Origin: Methylibium sp964616015
Lineage (GTDB): Bacteria; Pseudomonadota; Gammaproteobacteria; Burkholderiales; Burkholderiaceae_C
Length of the DNA: 26,272 nucleotides
Assembly (NCBI GenBank): GCA_964616015.1
Contig: CAZTTC010000029.1
Location: 1-26,272 of the forward strand
Direction of reading: 5' to 3'
Shown: piece after piece, positions 8,123-16,006 of the stretch
How the letters are laid out: the number at the start of each line of letters is the position of its first letter
How positions within the stretch are numbered: position 1 is the first letter of the stretch
Program-made: the position numbers and the translations under genes
The notes under the pieces: generated by a model
What the model was told of the DNA's origin: nothing
What the model saw: the letters and a program-made list of their open reading frames with translations, nothing else
Databases searched by the model: none

Positions 8123-9168
8123 AGACATGGGAACGAGCCCTGATCGGGCCGCACACGACGCTGCGCGAAGCGCTCTCCACCATCGACGACGCCGGCTGCC
8201 AGATCGCCCTTGTCGTCGACGCCGGGCGGCGCCTGCTCGGCACCCTGAGCGACGGCGACGCCCGGCGCGCGCTGCTCAAGGGGTCGACCTTGACCGACCG
8301 CGTGTCGACCGCGATGCACACGACCCCGACCTGCGCGCGCTCCGGCGACGACCGACAGGCCATCCTCGCCACGATGCGGCGGCTGGGGCTGCACCAGATC
8401 CCGGTGCTCGACCCGCAAGGCGTCGTCGTCGGGCTGGAGACCGTCGACGACTACCTGGCCACGCCGGCACGCGACAACTGGGTGATCATCATGGCCGGCG
8501 GGCTGGGCACGCGCTTGCGCGAGCTCACCGGCGACACCCCCAAGCCGATGCTGCGTATCGGATCGCGACCGCTGCTCGAGACCATCGTGCGCAGTTTCGC
8601 CGAGCAGGGCTTCCGGCGCCTCTGGCTCGCGGTCAACTACAAGGCCGACCAGATCGAGTCGCACTTCGGCGACGGCCGCGCGTTCGGTGTCGACATCCGC
8701 TACCTGCGCGAGGAGAAACGCCTCGGGACCGCCGGCGCGCTGAGCCTGTTGCCGCAGACACCCACCGAGCCGCTGATCGTCACGAACGCCGACCTGCTGA
8801 CGAAGGAGGACTACGGTCGCATGCTGGAGCGCCACCTCGAGTCCGGCGCCGACGCGACGATGGCGGTACGCGACTACGAGATGCAGGTGCCCTTCGGCGT
8901 CGTCCGCGAGCGCGACGGACGCATCGAGTCCATCGAGGAGAAGCCCGTACAGCGCTTCGTCGTCAGCGCCGGCATGTACGTACTTTCCCCCGCCGCGCTG
9001 CCCGTTGTACCGCGCAACGAGTTCTTCGACATGCCGGCGCTGTTCGAGGCGCTGGTGGCGCGCGGCCGGCACACGCGCTGCCACACCGTCGACGGCTACT
9101 GGCTCGACATCGGCCGCCTGCCCGACTACGAGCGCGCCAATCACGACTTCCCGGAGGTGTTTCGGTGA
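8119..9168 (+). CDS. ptmE: PtmE-like CBS-domain nucleotidyltransferase (glucosamine-1-phosphate guanylyltransferase)
   Basis: A 349-residue fusion. Two CBS motifs fill about residues 1-118, and a sugar-phosphate nucleotidyltransferase domain follows from 122 with MAGGLGTRLRELTGDTPKPM (125-144), the metal-binding TNAD, and EEKP. This architecture matches Campylobacter PtmE, which makes GDP-glucosamine from GTP and glucosamine-1-phosphate and so feeds the GDP-based legionaminic acid route. The CBS pair may sense a nucleotide ligand. The partners PtmF, PtmA and PgmL of the Campylobacter system are not evident in the window. The exact nucleotide specificity is inferred from context and architecture. 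Confidence 0.83.
   Translation: MKTWERALIGPHTTLREALSTIDDAGCQIALVVDAGRRLLGTLSDGDARRALLKGSTLTDRVSTAMHTTPTCARSGDDRQAILATMRRLGLHQIPVLDPQGVVVGLETVDDYLATPARDNWVIIMAGGLGTRLRELTGDTPKPMLRIGSRPLLETIVRSFAEQGFRRLWLAVNYKADQIESHFGDGRAFGVDIRYLREEKRLGTAGALSLLPQTPTEPLIVTNADLLTKEDYGRMLERHLESGADATMAVRDYEMQVPFGVVRERDGRIESIEEKPVQRFVVSAGMYVLSPAALPVVPRNEFFDMPALFEALVARGRHTRCHTVDGYWLDIGRLPDYERANHDFPEVFR
9153..9158 (+). promoter_or_regulatory. Ribosome binding site for legF
   Basis: GGAGGT is six bases before the GTG at 9165 and supports that non-ATG start, which overlaps the ptmE stop. Confidence 0.6.
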
Positions 9169-9887
9169 TCGGCGGACGTTCGGTGCTGGCCGTGATCCCG
9201 GCGCGAGGCGGCTCGAAGGGCCTCCCGGGGAAGAACATCCTGCCCGTGGCCGGCCGGCCGCTGCTGGCCTGGACGATCGACGCGGCGCGGGCCAGCGCCT
9301 GCATCGATCGGCTGATTCTGTCGTCCGACGACGAGGCGATCATCGCCGTGGCACGCGCCCATGGTTGCGAGGTGCCGTTCCGCCGGCCCGCCGAACTGGC
9401 GACGGACGAGGCCGCTTCGATCGACGTGGTGCTCCATGCGCTCGACGCGCTGCCTGGTCATGACATCGTCGTTTTGCTGCAACCGACCTCGCCGCTGCGG
9501 ACAGCGGGTGACATCGATGCCACCTGTTCCCGGCTCGCTGCGGGTCAGGCACCAGCCTGCGTGACCGTGAGCCGGGTCGAGCAGAGCCCCTACTGGATGT
9601 ACCGGCTCGGTGACGACCAGAGTCTCGTGCCGCTGCTCGACACTGCGGCCAGGGCTGACAGGCGCCAGGAGCTGCCGGCGGTCTACACCCTCAACGGAGC
9701 GGTCTACGCCGCCGATGTCACCTGGCTACGACGCACGCGCCGCTTCGTGACACACGAAACCGTGGCTCACGTCATGCCTGCTCAGCGATCCGCCGACATC
9801 GACACGTCCGAGGATCTCGATCGGGTCTGCGCGCTCCTCGCCACTGCCGGCACCGCGCCGCCGGCGACTCCTGCCATCTCGAGGTGA
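9165..9887 (+). CDS. legF: LegF/NeuA-like CMP-nonulosonic acid cytidylyltransferase
   Basis: A 240-residue cytidylyltransferase that activates the nonulosonic acid with CTP, giving the CMP-sugar donor. The CTP-binding signature IPARGGSKGLPGKNI (11-25) is intact, with SSDDEAI, LLQPTSPLR and the late acidic metal site DIDTSEDLDRV. It completes the Leg set that started at 3034. The GTG start overlaps the ptmE stop (GTGA). The last dozen residues are rich in Ala, Thr and Pro and probably unstructured. The next gene starts three bases after the stop and encodes an amidotransferase, suggesting the product is modified further. Confidence 0.9.
   Translation: MIGGRSVLAVIPARGGSKGLPGKNILPVAGRPLLAWTIDAARASACIDRLILSSDDEAIIAVARAHGCEVPFRRPAELATDEAASIDVVLHALDALPGHDIVVLLQPTSPLRTAGDIDATCSRLAAGQAPACVTVSRVEQSPYWMYRLGDDQSLVPLLDTAARADRRQELPAVYTLNGAVYAADVTWLRRTRRFVTHETVAHVMPAQRSADIDTSEDLDRVCALLATAGTAPPATPAISR
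9881..9886 (+). promoter_or_regulatory. Ribosome binding site for first amidotransferase gene
   Basis: GAGGTG is four bases before the ATG at 9891, overlapping the legF stop codon. Confidence 0.55.
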
Positions 9888-9890
9888 ACC

Positions 9891-11066
9891 ATGAAGAAAC
9901 GCGACGTCATCGGCCAGTACAAGCTCCCGACGGAGGTGCGCTTTTGCAAGCTCTGCACGGTCTCCAATCAGCGTCCGCGTATCAGCTTTGACGAGCACGG
10001 CGTGTGCTCGGCCTGCAACTTCGCCCGCTACAAGCGCCATCACATCGACTGGGCCGAGCGGGAACGCGAGCTCGTCGAGCTGTGCAACCGGCACCGCAAG
10101 TCCAATGGCGACTACGACGTGATCGTGCCCTGCAGCGGAGGCAAAGACGGCGGCTTCGTGGCGCACCAGCTCAAGTTCAAGTACGGCATGAATCCACTCA
10201 CGGTGACCTGGGCGCCACTCAAGGCTACCGAGATCGGGCGCCGCAACCTCGACGCCTTCATCCGCGCCGGCTTCGACAACGTGCTGGGCACCCCCAACGG
10301 CAAGGTCACTCGCAAGCTGACTCGGCTGTCGACCCAGCACCTCGGCGATCCCTTCCAGCCCTTCATCTACGGGCAGACCAACTACCCTTTGCACATGGCC
10401 GTCAAGCACGACGTGCAGCTCATCATGTACGGTGAGAACGGCGAGGTCGAGTATGGCGGCGACATGAAGAACGCCTTCAAGCCCACGCGCGACATCCAGG
10501 ATCACGACAAACACTACTTCTCGGGGCTGCCTCCCGAGTTCTGGATCGAGCATGGCGTCAGCGAGGCCGACCTCAAGCCGTTCATGGCGCCCAGCTACGC
10601 CTCCGTCATGGAGAACCGTACCGAGATCCACTTCTTGGGCTACTACAAGTTCTGGGATCCGCAGGAGAACTTCTACTATTGCCGGGAGAACACCGGCTTC
10701 GAGCCCAACACCGAACGCTCCGAAGGCACGTACTCCAAGTACGCGAGTCTGGACGACCGCATCGACGGCTATCACTACTACCTGGGCTACATCAAGTTCG
10801 GTATCGGACGCACTACGTCGGATGCAGCCCACGAGATCCGCGACGGCAAGATCACGCGCGAAGAAGGCGTGGCGCTCGTCCGGCGCTACGACGGCGAGTT
10901 CCCGCGCAAGTACTACGACGAGTTCCTCGAGTACTGCGGCCTGAGCGACGAGGAGTTCCAGGCGGTAGTCGACAGCTGGCGCAGTGATCACCTGTGGCAC
11001 AAGACGACCGACGGCTGGTCGCTGCGACACGCTGTGTGGAACGATGAACGCCCGCCCCAGGACTGA
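9891..11066 (+). CDS. N-acetyl sugar amidotransferase, WbpG/WbuX/PseA family (first copy)
   Basis: A 391-residue PP-loop ATP pyrophosphatase. Four cysteines in two CxxC pairs (Cys19, 22, 39, 42) form a probable zinc site, followed by the ATP loop SGGKDGG (82-88). The family adenylates the N-acetyl carbonyl of a sugar and replaces it with ammonia, making an acetamidino group. Ammonia comes from a HisH-like glutaminase through a HisF-like partner, and both are encoded next. Its position right after LegF suggests legionaminic acid as substrate, as in acetamidino-legionaminic acid of Campylobacter and Legionella. The loop SGGKDGG departs from the common SGGxDS, which is intact in the second copy at 17892. 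Family certain, substrate inferred. Confidence 0.88.
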   Translation: MKKRDVIGQYKLPTEVRFCKLCTVSNQRPRISFDEHGVCSACNFARYKRHHIDWAERERELVELCNRHRKSNGDYDVIVPCSGGKDGGFVAHQLKFKYGMNPLTVTWAPLKATEIGRRNLDAFIRAGFDNVLGTPNGKVTRKLTRLSTQHLGDPFQPFIYGQTNYPLHMAVKHDVQLIMYGENGEVEYGGDMKNAFKPTRDIQDHDKHYFSGLPPEFWIEHGVSEADLKPFMAPSYASVMENRTEIHFLGYYKFWDPQENFYYCRENTGFEPNTERSEGTYSKYASLDDRIDGYHYYLGYIKFGIGRTTSDAAHEIRDGKITREEGVALVRRYDGEFPRKYYDEFLEYCGLSDEEFQAVVDSWRSDHLWHKTTDGWSLRHAVWNDERPPQD

Positions 11067-11075
11067 CAGACACGC

Positions 11076-11843
11076 ATGAAGCGAACCCGCCTGATCCCTC
11101 GCCTCGACATCAAGGGGCCGAATCTCATCAAGGGCATCCACCTCGAAGGGCTGCGCGTGATCGGCGATCCGCAGGAGCACGCGCGCCGCTACTACGAGGA
11201 CGGCGCCGACGAGCTGCTCTATGTCGACGTTGTCGCCAGCCTGTACGGGCGCAACAGCCTGCACGAGATCGTGCGCAGTGCCGCCCGCGATGTGTTCGTC
11301 CCGTTGACCGTGGCCGGCGGAATACGCTCGGCGGACGATGTCCGCGAGATCCTCCGCTCCGGCGCCGACAAGATCGCGATCAACACGGCAGCCACCAAGC
11401 GGCCCGAATTGATCCGCGAGGTGGCCCGCAAGTTCGGCTCGCAGTGCATGGTGCTGTCGATCGAGGCCAAGCGCGTCGCGCCAGGCCGCTGGGAGGCTTA
11501 TACCGACAACGGCCGCGAGCGGACGGGATTGGACGTCGTCGCCTGGGCTCGTCAAGGGGTAGAACTTGGTGCTGGCGAGATCCTGCTGACCTCGATCGAC
11601 CGCGAGGGCACGCGGGAGGGCTATGACCTCGAACTGCTCGCTGCCGTGTCGCGCGCGGTGCCGGTCCCGCTGATCGCCAGCGGAGGCATGGGCCAGCCCG
11701 CCGACGCCGCGCGCGCTGTGATCGAGGGCGAAGCCGACGCGGTCGCGATGGCCGACGTGTTGCACTACCGGCGTCACAGCCTGGCCCAGATCCGCGCCGC
11801 GGCGCGCGAGGCCGGCCTCCACGTGAGGAGTGTGCGGCCATGA
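11076..11843 (+). CDS. hisF: HisF-like amidination partner, WbuZ/HisF2 type (first copy)
   Basis: A 255-residue TIM barrel resembling the cyclase subunit of imidazole glycerol phosphate synthase. Here it probably conducts ammonia from the HisH-like glutaminase to the amidotransferase rather than making histidine. Asp11 (IPRLDIKG) is kept, but the second catalytic aspartate of true HisF, Asp130, is Glu130 (SIEAKRV). Barrel motifs VAGGIRS, NTAA, GEILLTSIDREGT and ASGGMG are present. No other his gene is nearby. The start follows the amidotransferase by nine bases, and the stop overlaps the HisH-like start (ATGA). True HisF is unlikely given the context and the altered residue. Confidence 0.87.
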   Translation: MKRTRLIPRLDIKGPNLIKGIHLEGLRVIGDPQEHARRYYEDGADELLYVDVVASLYGRNSLHEIVRSAARDVFVPLTVAGGIRSADDVREILRSGADKIAINTAATKRPELIREVARKFGSQCMVLSIEAKRVAPGRWEAYTDNGRERTGLDVVAWARQGVELGAGEILLTSIDREGTREGYDLELLAAVSRAVPVPLIASGGMGQPADAARAVIEGEADAVAMADVLHYRRHSLAQIRAAAREAGLHVRSVRP

Positions 11844-12481
11844 CGGGCACGGTGAGCATCGTCGACTACGGCAGCGGCAACCTGTTCAGCGTCGTGCGGG
11901 CCTTCGAGCACATCGGCGCGGCGGCGCGACTGGCCCACGACGCAGACGCCATCGAAACCGCCGAGCGCCTCGTGCTACCCGGCGTCGGGGCGTTCGCCGA
12001 CGGCATGGCCGGCCTGCGCGAGCGCGGCCTTGTCGAGCCGATCCGACGCTTCGCCGCCTCGGGCCGCCCGCTGCTCGGCATCTGCTTGGGCATGCAGATG
12101 CTCGCGACCAGCAGCGAGGAGTTCGGTGAGCACACCGGCCTGGGGATCATCGCCGGCCACGTTGTGCCGGTCCCGAGCCGCGACGTGGACGGCAGTCCGC
12201 AGAAGATCCCCCACATCGGCTGGGCGGACCTCCGGCCGTGGCATGCCGGCAGTTGGGCCGGATCGGTGCTCGCAGATCTTCAGCCCGGCGACGCCGTCTA
12301 CCTGGTGCACTCGTTCCACTTCGTGCCCGACGACGAGCGCCACGGCCTGGCGACCTGCGCCTATGGCGGCCACCGCATCACGGCTAGCGTGCGCGCCGGC
12401 AACGCCGTCGGCTGCCAGTTCCACCCTGAGAAAAGCGGCGAGGTCGGCTTGCAGATCCTGCGACGCTTCCTCGCCACCTGA
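11840..12481 (+). CDS. hisH: HisH-like glutaminase for amidination (first copy)
   Basis: A 213-residue class I glutamine amidotransferase. The triad is complete: Cys82 in GICLGMQ, His195 and Glu197 in CQFHPEKSGE. PGVGAF (47-52) is the usual oxyanion-side motif. It releases ammonia from glutamine, expected to pass through the HisF-like partner to the PP-loop enzyme encoded two genes upstream. GAGGAG at 11825-11830 precedes the ATG. The gene order here is amidotransferase, hisF, hisH, opposite to the second set. After it comes a 27-base gap, the longest in the cluster. Confidence 0.87.
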   Translation: MTGTVSIVDYGSGNLFSVVRAFEHIGAAARLAHDADAIETAERLVLPGVGAFADGMAGLRERGLVEPIRRFAASGRPLLGICLGMQMLATSSEEFGEHTGLGIIAGHVVPVPSRDVDGSPQKIPHIGWADLRPWHAGSWAGSVLADLQPGDAVYLVHSFHFVPDDERHGLATCAYGGHRITASVRAGNAVGCQFHPEKSGEVGLQILRRFLAT

Positions 12482-12508
12482 TTCCATCGTTCGCCCCGGC
12501 CCTTGACG

Positions 12509-13807
12509 ATGAGATCGAGCTTCCTTCGCGCCGGTGCGATCTATGGCTTGGCCAATGTGGCATCCGCGGCCGTACCGTTTTTGCTGCTGCCGGTGTTGAC
12601 TCGTGTGCTCGGACCGGCCGAGTACGGTTCGGTCGTCGCATTCGCGCTGCTGGTCTCGCTTTGCCAGACCGTCGCAGGGCTGAACGCGCACGCAGCCATG
12701 GGAGTGGTATGGTTCCATCGCGCTGCGAGCGAGATGCCTGCGTTCACCGCCACAGCGCTGGCGACAGCCGCGGCCAGCACGTTTCTCATCGCGCTTCTTG
12801 TCGCCGTGTTGCTTGTGGTGTGGCCCGGCCTGGTAACCGGCATAGCACCCGCCTGGGGCGCGCTGGCCGCTTTGACTGCTGGTGCGAATGTGATCGTGCA
12901 GTGCCGGCTCGTTCTTTGGCAGAGCCAGCACCAGCCAGTGGCCAGTGCTGCTCTGCAGTTCACCGCAAGCCTTGCCAACGTGACGCTGTCGCTTGTCGCG
13001 GTCTTGCTACTCGGTTGGGGTAGCTCGGGTCGCAACGCCGGCATCGCTGTGGCCGCACTGTTCACGGCAGTACTGAGCATCTTCCTGTTCTACCGAAGCG
13101 ATCGCCTACGATGGACACCCACGGCAGAACATCGGCGAACCCTGCTGCGATTCGGGCTTCCGCTGATCGCCCACTCGTTGGCTGGCGTGCTTGTCGCGAC
13201 AGCCGACCGTTGGTCCGTGTCCGTCCAACTCGACGCAAGTGCACTCGGAACCTACGGCGCGGCCGCACAGCTTGGCATGGTCATGGCGGTCCTTGCCGAT
13301 GCCTTCGTCAAGGCATACAGCCCATGGCTCTACACGCGCCTTCGCAGTGCGGATCCCGACGATCGACGCGTGGCCGTCGGCGCGATCTACGTCGCGCTGC
13401 CTGCCTTCCTCGGCTTGGCAGTCCTGCTTACCCTGCTGCTTCGGGCCATCGGAGTTTGGATCCTTGGCGCCGAGTATCGATCTGCCCTAGCGCTCCTGCC
13501 TTGGTTCATGCTGGGCGGCGCGGCCAGCGGCCTCTACCTGAGTGTCTCCGGGCTGTTCTTCTTCTCCGCACGGACCGGACTGCTCGCGGCGGTCACGGTG
13601 TCCGCAGGATTCACTGGGGCAGCGCTATCTTGGATGCTGGTTGCGCGTTACGGACTCGCCGGCGCTGCCGCTGGTTATGCATGCACCCAGACCTTGCTCG
13701 CGCTCGGCACGGCACTGACTGCCATGCGAAGTTTTGATCTTCCGTGGCGGCACGTAGGCCCGAGTGTTGCGGCTTGGCGCCGGGTGAGCTTCGGCCACCA
13801 GTCTTGA
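12509..13807 (+). CDS. wzx: Wzx-type O-unit flippase
   Basis: A 432-residue polytopic inner membrane protein of the MATE/polysaccharide-exporter superfamily. The N-terminus SSFLRAGAIYGLANVASA leads into the typical first helices with LLLPVLTRVLGPAEYG (about 25-40). Roughly twelve hydrophobic segments follow. It should flip lipid-linked repeat units to the periplasm. A TTG two codons upstream (12503) is another possible start, but the ATG is preferred. Third codon positions are less G/C-rich than in the neighbours: in my hand tally about 20 of the first 68 codons end in A or T, versus about 3 of 45 in legF. This hints at a different history. Confidence 0.86.
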   Translation: MRSSFLRAGAIYGLANVASAAVPFLLLPVLTRVLGPAEYGSVVAFALLVSLCQTVAGLNAHAAMGVVWFHRAASEMPAFTATALATAAASTFLIALLVAVLLVVWPGLVTGIAPAWGALAALTAGANVIVQCRLVLWQSQHQPVASAALQFTASLANVTLSLVAVLLLGWGSSGRNAGIAVAALFTAVLSIFLFYRSDRLRWTPTAEHRRTLLRFGLPLIAHSLAGVLVATADRWSVSVQLDASALGTYGAAAQLGMVMAVLADAFVKAYSPWLYTRLRSADPDDRRVAVGAIYVALPAFLGLAVLLTLLLRAIGVWILGAEYRSALALLPWFMLGGAASGLYLSVSGLFFFSARTGLLAAVTVSAGFTGAALSWMLVARYGLAGAAAGYACTQTLLALGTALTAMRSFDLPWRHVGPSVAAWRRVSFGHQS

Positions 13808-13812
13808 TCGGT

Positions 13813-15396
13813 ATGAACGCAAGCTCCCGCACCGCCACGCCAGGCTCCCGCGTTGCCCTGGCTGCTCCGGTCGACCATCGCCCCCGCTCCTCGGATCTGA
13901 TGGCAGCCCTCGCGCAGATCGAAGAACGCTTCCCCGTCGACCGGTGGCGGGTGGGGGATGTGCCGATCTGGCCGCTGACACGCCTGCGCTGGATGTTCGC
14001 CGAGTGGGCGCGGCTGTACACCTCCGCCCCGCCCGCGCGCAGCGCAGCCGGCGGGCGCCTGCATCAGTTGCTGAGCGGTCCGGCACACCTGCGACAGGTC
14101 GACCGCGCGGATCCCACCGGGCGCGACACGGATGCCCCCCCTGCGGACATCGTCTTCCTTTCCGACGGCATCTCGTTCTCCTGCCTCGATGGTCGATGGG
14201 TCGAGCGCTTCTGCGATCCGCTGCGTGCGCGCGCCACGCGTCGCGGTTTGCGTACCACGCTGTGGATGCCTGGTGCGCGCCCGCCGCACCCGCGGCACTC
14301 GCCGTCGCGGTTGATCCAGACGTCGATCGACCGAGCCAACCTGGGCGGTGCCTTGCGGGCCCTGGCTGGTGGCGGCGCAAGCGCGCTGCCCGGTCTTCGC
14401 GACGTGACGGCCTGGGTGGCGTCGCAAGGTCTAGGAGCGGCCCTGCTCTCCGAGGCGCGGATCCGCTCGGACGTTCTGCGCGTGCAGGCCATCGCCCGCG
14501 CCCACGAGCGTCGCCTGCGCCACAGTCAGGCGCGGCTCGCCTTCATCGTCGGCTACTACAGCATCGAGGGCATGGGCTTCGTGCTCGCCTGCCACCGCTG
14601 CGGCATCCCGGTGGTGGACATCCAGCACGGCGTCCAGGGCGAACTGCACCCGGCGTATGCCGCCTGGCGCCTGCCCACGGATGGTCGCGTCCACCCGCTG
14701 CTGCCGCATCGGTTCTGGCTATGGTCGACCTGGGAGCAAGACGTCGTGGCCCGCTGGGCCACCGGTACAGGCCACGCCGCCGTGGTCGGTGGCAATCCAT
14801 GGCTGGACGTGTGGGGCGACGGCGCGGCGTGGCCCGGTGCGATTGCCGCTTCCAAGGCGGCGCGAGACCTCAGGGCGCAGGCGGCCGGCCGGCCGGTGGC
14901 ACTGGTCACGCTGCAGTACGGTCTGGTCGATGGCGATCAGCTGGACCCGCTGGTCGAGCTGGTCCGGTCCGACGCCACGAGGTTTGTGTTCTGGGTCCGC
15001 CTGCACCCGCTGATGCTCGACCGCCGCGAGGCCGTGCGCGCGCGGCTGGCGGCGGCAGGCGTTAGGGTCGAACTCGATGTCTGCACCGATCTTCCCTTGC
15101 ATGCGGTACTGCCGTACGCCGACGTGCATCTGACCCACAGCTCCAGCACGGCCATCGAGGCCGCCCAGTTCGGCCTGCGCACCGTGCTCACCAGCGACTA
15201 TGGCGCCGAACTGTTCACCCCGCTGATCGATGCCGGCAGTGTGGTCGTCGAGACCGGCCCGACGGCAGCGCTCGCCTCTACACTGTCGCGCCTCGCCACC
15301 GACCGCAGTGCCGAAGCGGCCGGCACACTGCCTGGCCCGGACGCCGCCTTCGAACGACTGCTGGCCGAGACCGGCCTGGACAAGGAGGGGCGGTGA
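13813..15396 (+). CDS. GT-B-type surface carbohydrate glycosyltransferase, candidate nonulosonic acid transferase
   Basis: A 527-residue soluble protein, family not firmly recognised. The C-terminal half has features of GT-B enzymes using CMP- or CDP-activated donors: QHGVQGE (271-277), the His-Pro pair in WVRLHPLM (395-401), and a serine cluster in LTHSSSTAIEAAQFG (440-454). Bacterial sialyltransferases of several families also carry HP and S-S/T motifs, and so do capsule Kdo and glycerol-phosphate transferases. Since the cluster makes a CMP-nonulosonic acid, transfer of that sugar is a sensible hypothesis. The first 240 residues are of unknown function and Arg-rich in places. The open frame reaches back into wzx, but the ATG at 13813, five bases after the wzx stop, is the natural start. 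Confidence 0.6.
   Translation: MNASSRTATPGSRVALAAPVDHRPRSSDLMAALAQIEERFPVDRWRVGDVPIWPLTRLRWMFAEWARLYTSAPPARSAAGGRLHQLLSGPAHLRQVDRADPTGRDTDAPPADIVFLSDGISFSCLDGRWVERFCDPLRARATRRGLRTTLWMPGARPPHPRHSPSRLIQTSIDRANLGGALRALAGGGASALPGLRDVTAWVASQGLGAALLSEARIRSDVLRVQAIARAHERRLRHSQARLAFIVGYYSIEGMGFVLACHRCGIPVVDIQHGVQGELHPAYAAWRLPTDGRVHPLLPHRFWLWSTWEQDVVARWATGTGHAAVVGGNPWLDVWGDGAAWPGAIAASKAARDLRAQAAGRPVALVTLQYGLVDGDQLDPLVELVRSDATRFVFWVRLHPLMLDRREAVRARLAAAGVRVELDVCTDLPLHAVLPYADVHLTHSSSTAIEAAQFGLRTVLTSDYGAELFTPLIDAGSVVVETGPTAALASTLSRLATDRSAEAAGTLPGPDAAFERLLAETGLDKEGR
15382..15388 (+). promoter_or_regulatory. Strong ribosome binding site for second hisH-like gene
   Basis: AAGGAGG, a full anti-16S match, sits four bases before the GTG at 15393 and fixes that non-ATG start. 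It is the best ribosome site I noticed in the window. Confidence 0.7.
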
Positions 15397-16004
15397 TCAC
15401 TATCGTCGATTACGGCATGGGCAATCTGGGCTCGATCCGCAACATGCTCAAGAAGATCGGCGTCGAAGCTGAGATCAGCGCTGACCCGGATGTCGTAGCA
15501 CACGCGGTCAAGCTGATCCTGCCCGGCGTGGGCGCCTTCGACGCCGGCATGGAGAACCTCGCTCGCAGTGGCCTGCGGTCTGTCCTGGACGAGCGCGTGC
15601 GCAACGCCGGCGTGCCCACGCTCGGCATCTGCCTCGGCATGCAGCTGATGACCCGGCGCAGCGACGAAGGCACGAAGCCGGGCCTGGGCTGGATCGATGC
15701 CGAGGCACTGCGCTTCGAGCCCGGTGCGGCTGCTCTCAAGGTGCCGCACATGGGCTGGAACCGCGTCCACCTCCAGCGCGAGGCGGCCCTGGTGAAGGAC
15801 TTGCCTGACGAACCGCGCTTCTACTTCGTGCACTCGTACTACGTGCGCTGCCGCCGCGAGGACGATGTGCTCCTGACCACGCCCTACGGACCAGACTTCC
15901 ACAGTGGCGTGCACCGCGACAACGTGTGGGGCGTGCAGTTCCACCCCGAGAAGAGTCACCGCTTCGGCATGCAGCTGCTGCGCAACTTCGCGGAGTGCTG
16001 CTGA
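15393..16004 (+). CDS. hisH: HisH-like glutaminase for amidination (second copy)
   Basis: A 203-residue class I glutaminase, paralogous to the one at 11840. Cys80 in GICLGMQ, His184 and Glu186 in VQFHPEKSH complete the triad. It has the VHSYYV stretch (146-151) found in HisH proteins. It starts at a GTG overlapping the preceding stop and is followed two bases later by its HisF-like partner, as in the hisH-hisF pair next to wbpG in Pseudomonas aeruginosa O-antigen loci. The expected role is ammonia supply for the amidotransferase at 17892. Sequence divergence from the first copy shows it is not a recent tandem duplicate. Confidence 0.87.
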   Translation: MITIVDYGMGNLGSIRNMLKKIGVEAEISADPDVVAHAVKLILPGVGAFDAGMENLARSGLRSVLDERVRNAGVPTLGICLGMQLMTRRSDEGTKPGLGWIDAEALRFEPGAAALKVPHMGWNRVHLQREAALVKDLPDEPRFYFVHSYYVRCRREDDVLLTTPYGPDFHSGVHRDNVWGVQFHPEKSHRFGMQLLRNFAECC

Positions 16005-16006
16005 CC

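Noticed and set aside
7530..9164. Fusion-like 785-codon frame ending in legF
   Set aside because: The part before 9165 is an out-of-frame reading of legH and ptmE, rich in Arg and Ala. The cytidylyltransferase begins at the GTG at 9165 with its own ribosome site.
11076..12481. Histidine biosynthesis genes hisF and hisH
   Set aside because: No other his genes are nearby, the amidotransferase is adjacent, and the HisF-like protein has Glu in place of Asp130. The same holds for the pair at 15393-16768, with Leu in place of Asp11.
13744..13812. Upstream in-frame extension of the GT-B gene into wzx
   Set aside because: It would overlap wzx by more than 60 bases, and the added residues look like out-of-frame wzx. 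The ATG at 13813 is five bases after the wzx stop.
15926..16006. Longer N-terminus for the second HisF-like protein
   Set aside because: Alignment of the MLKTRVIP start with the normal HisF N-terminus places the start at 16007. The extension is antiparallel in character and overlaps hisH.
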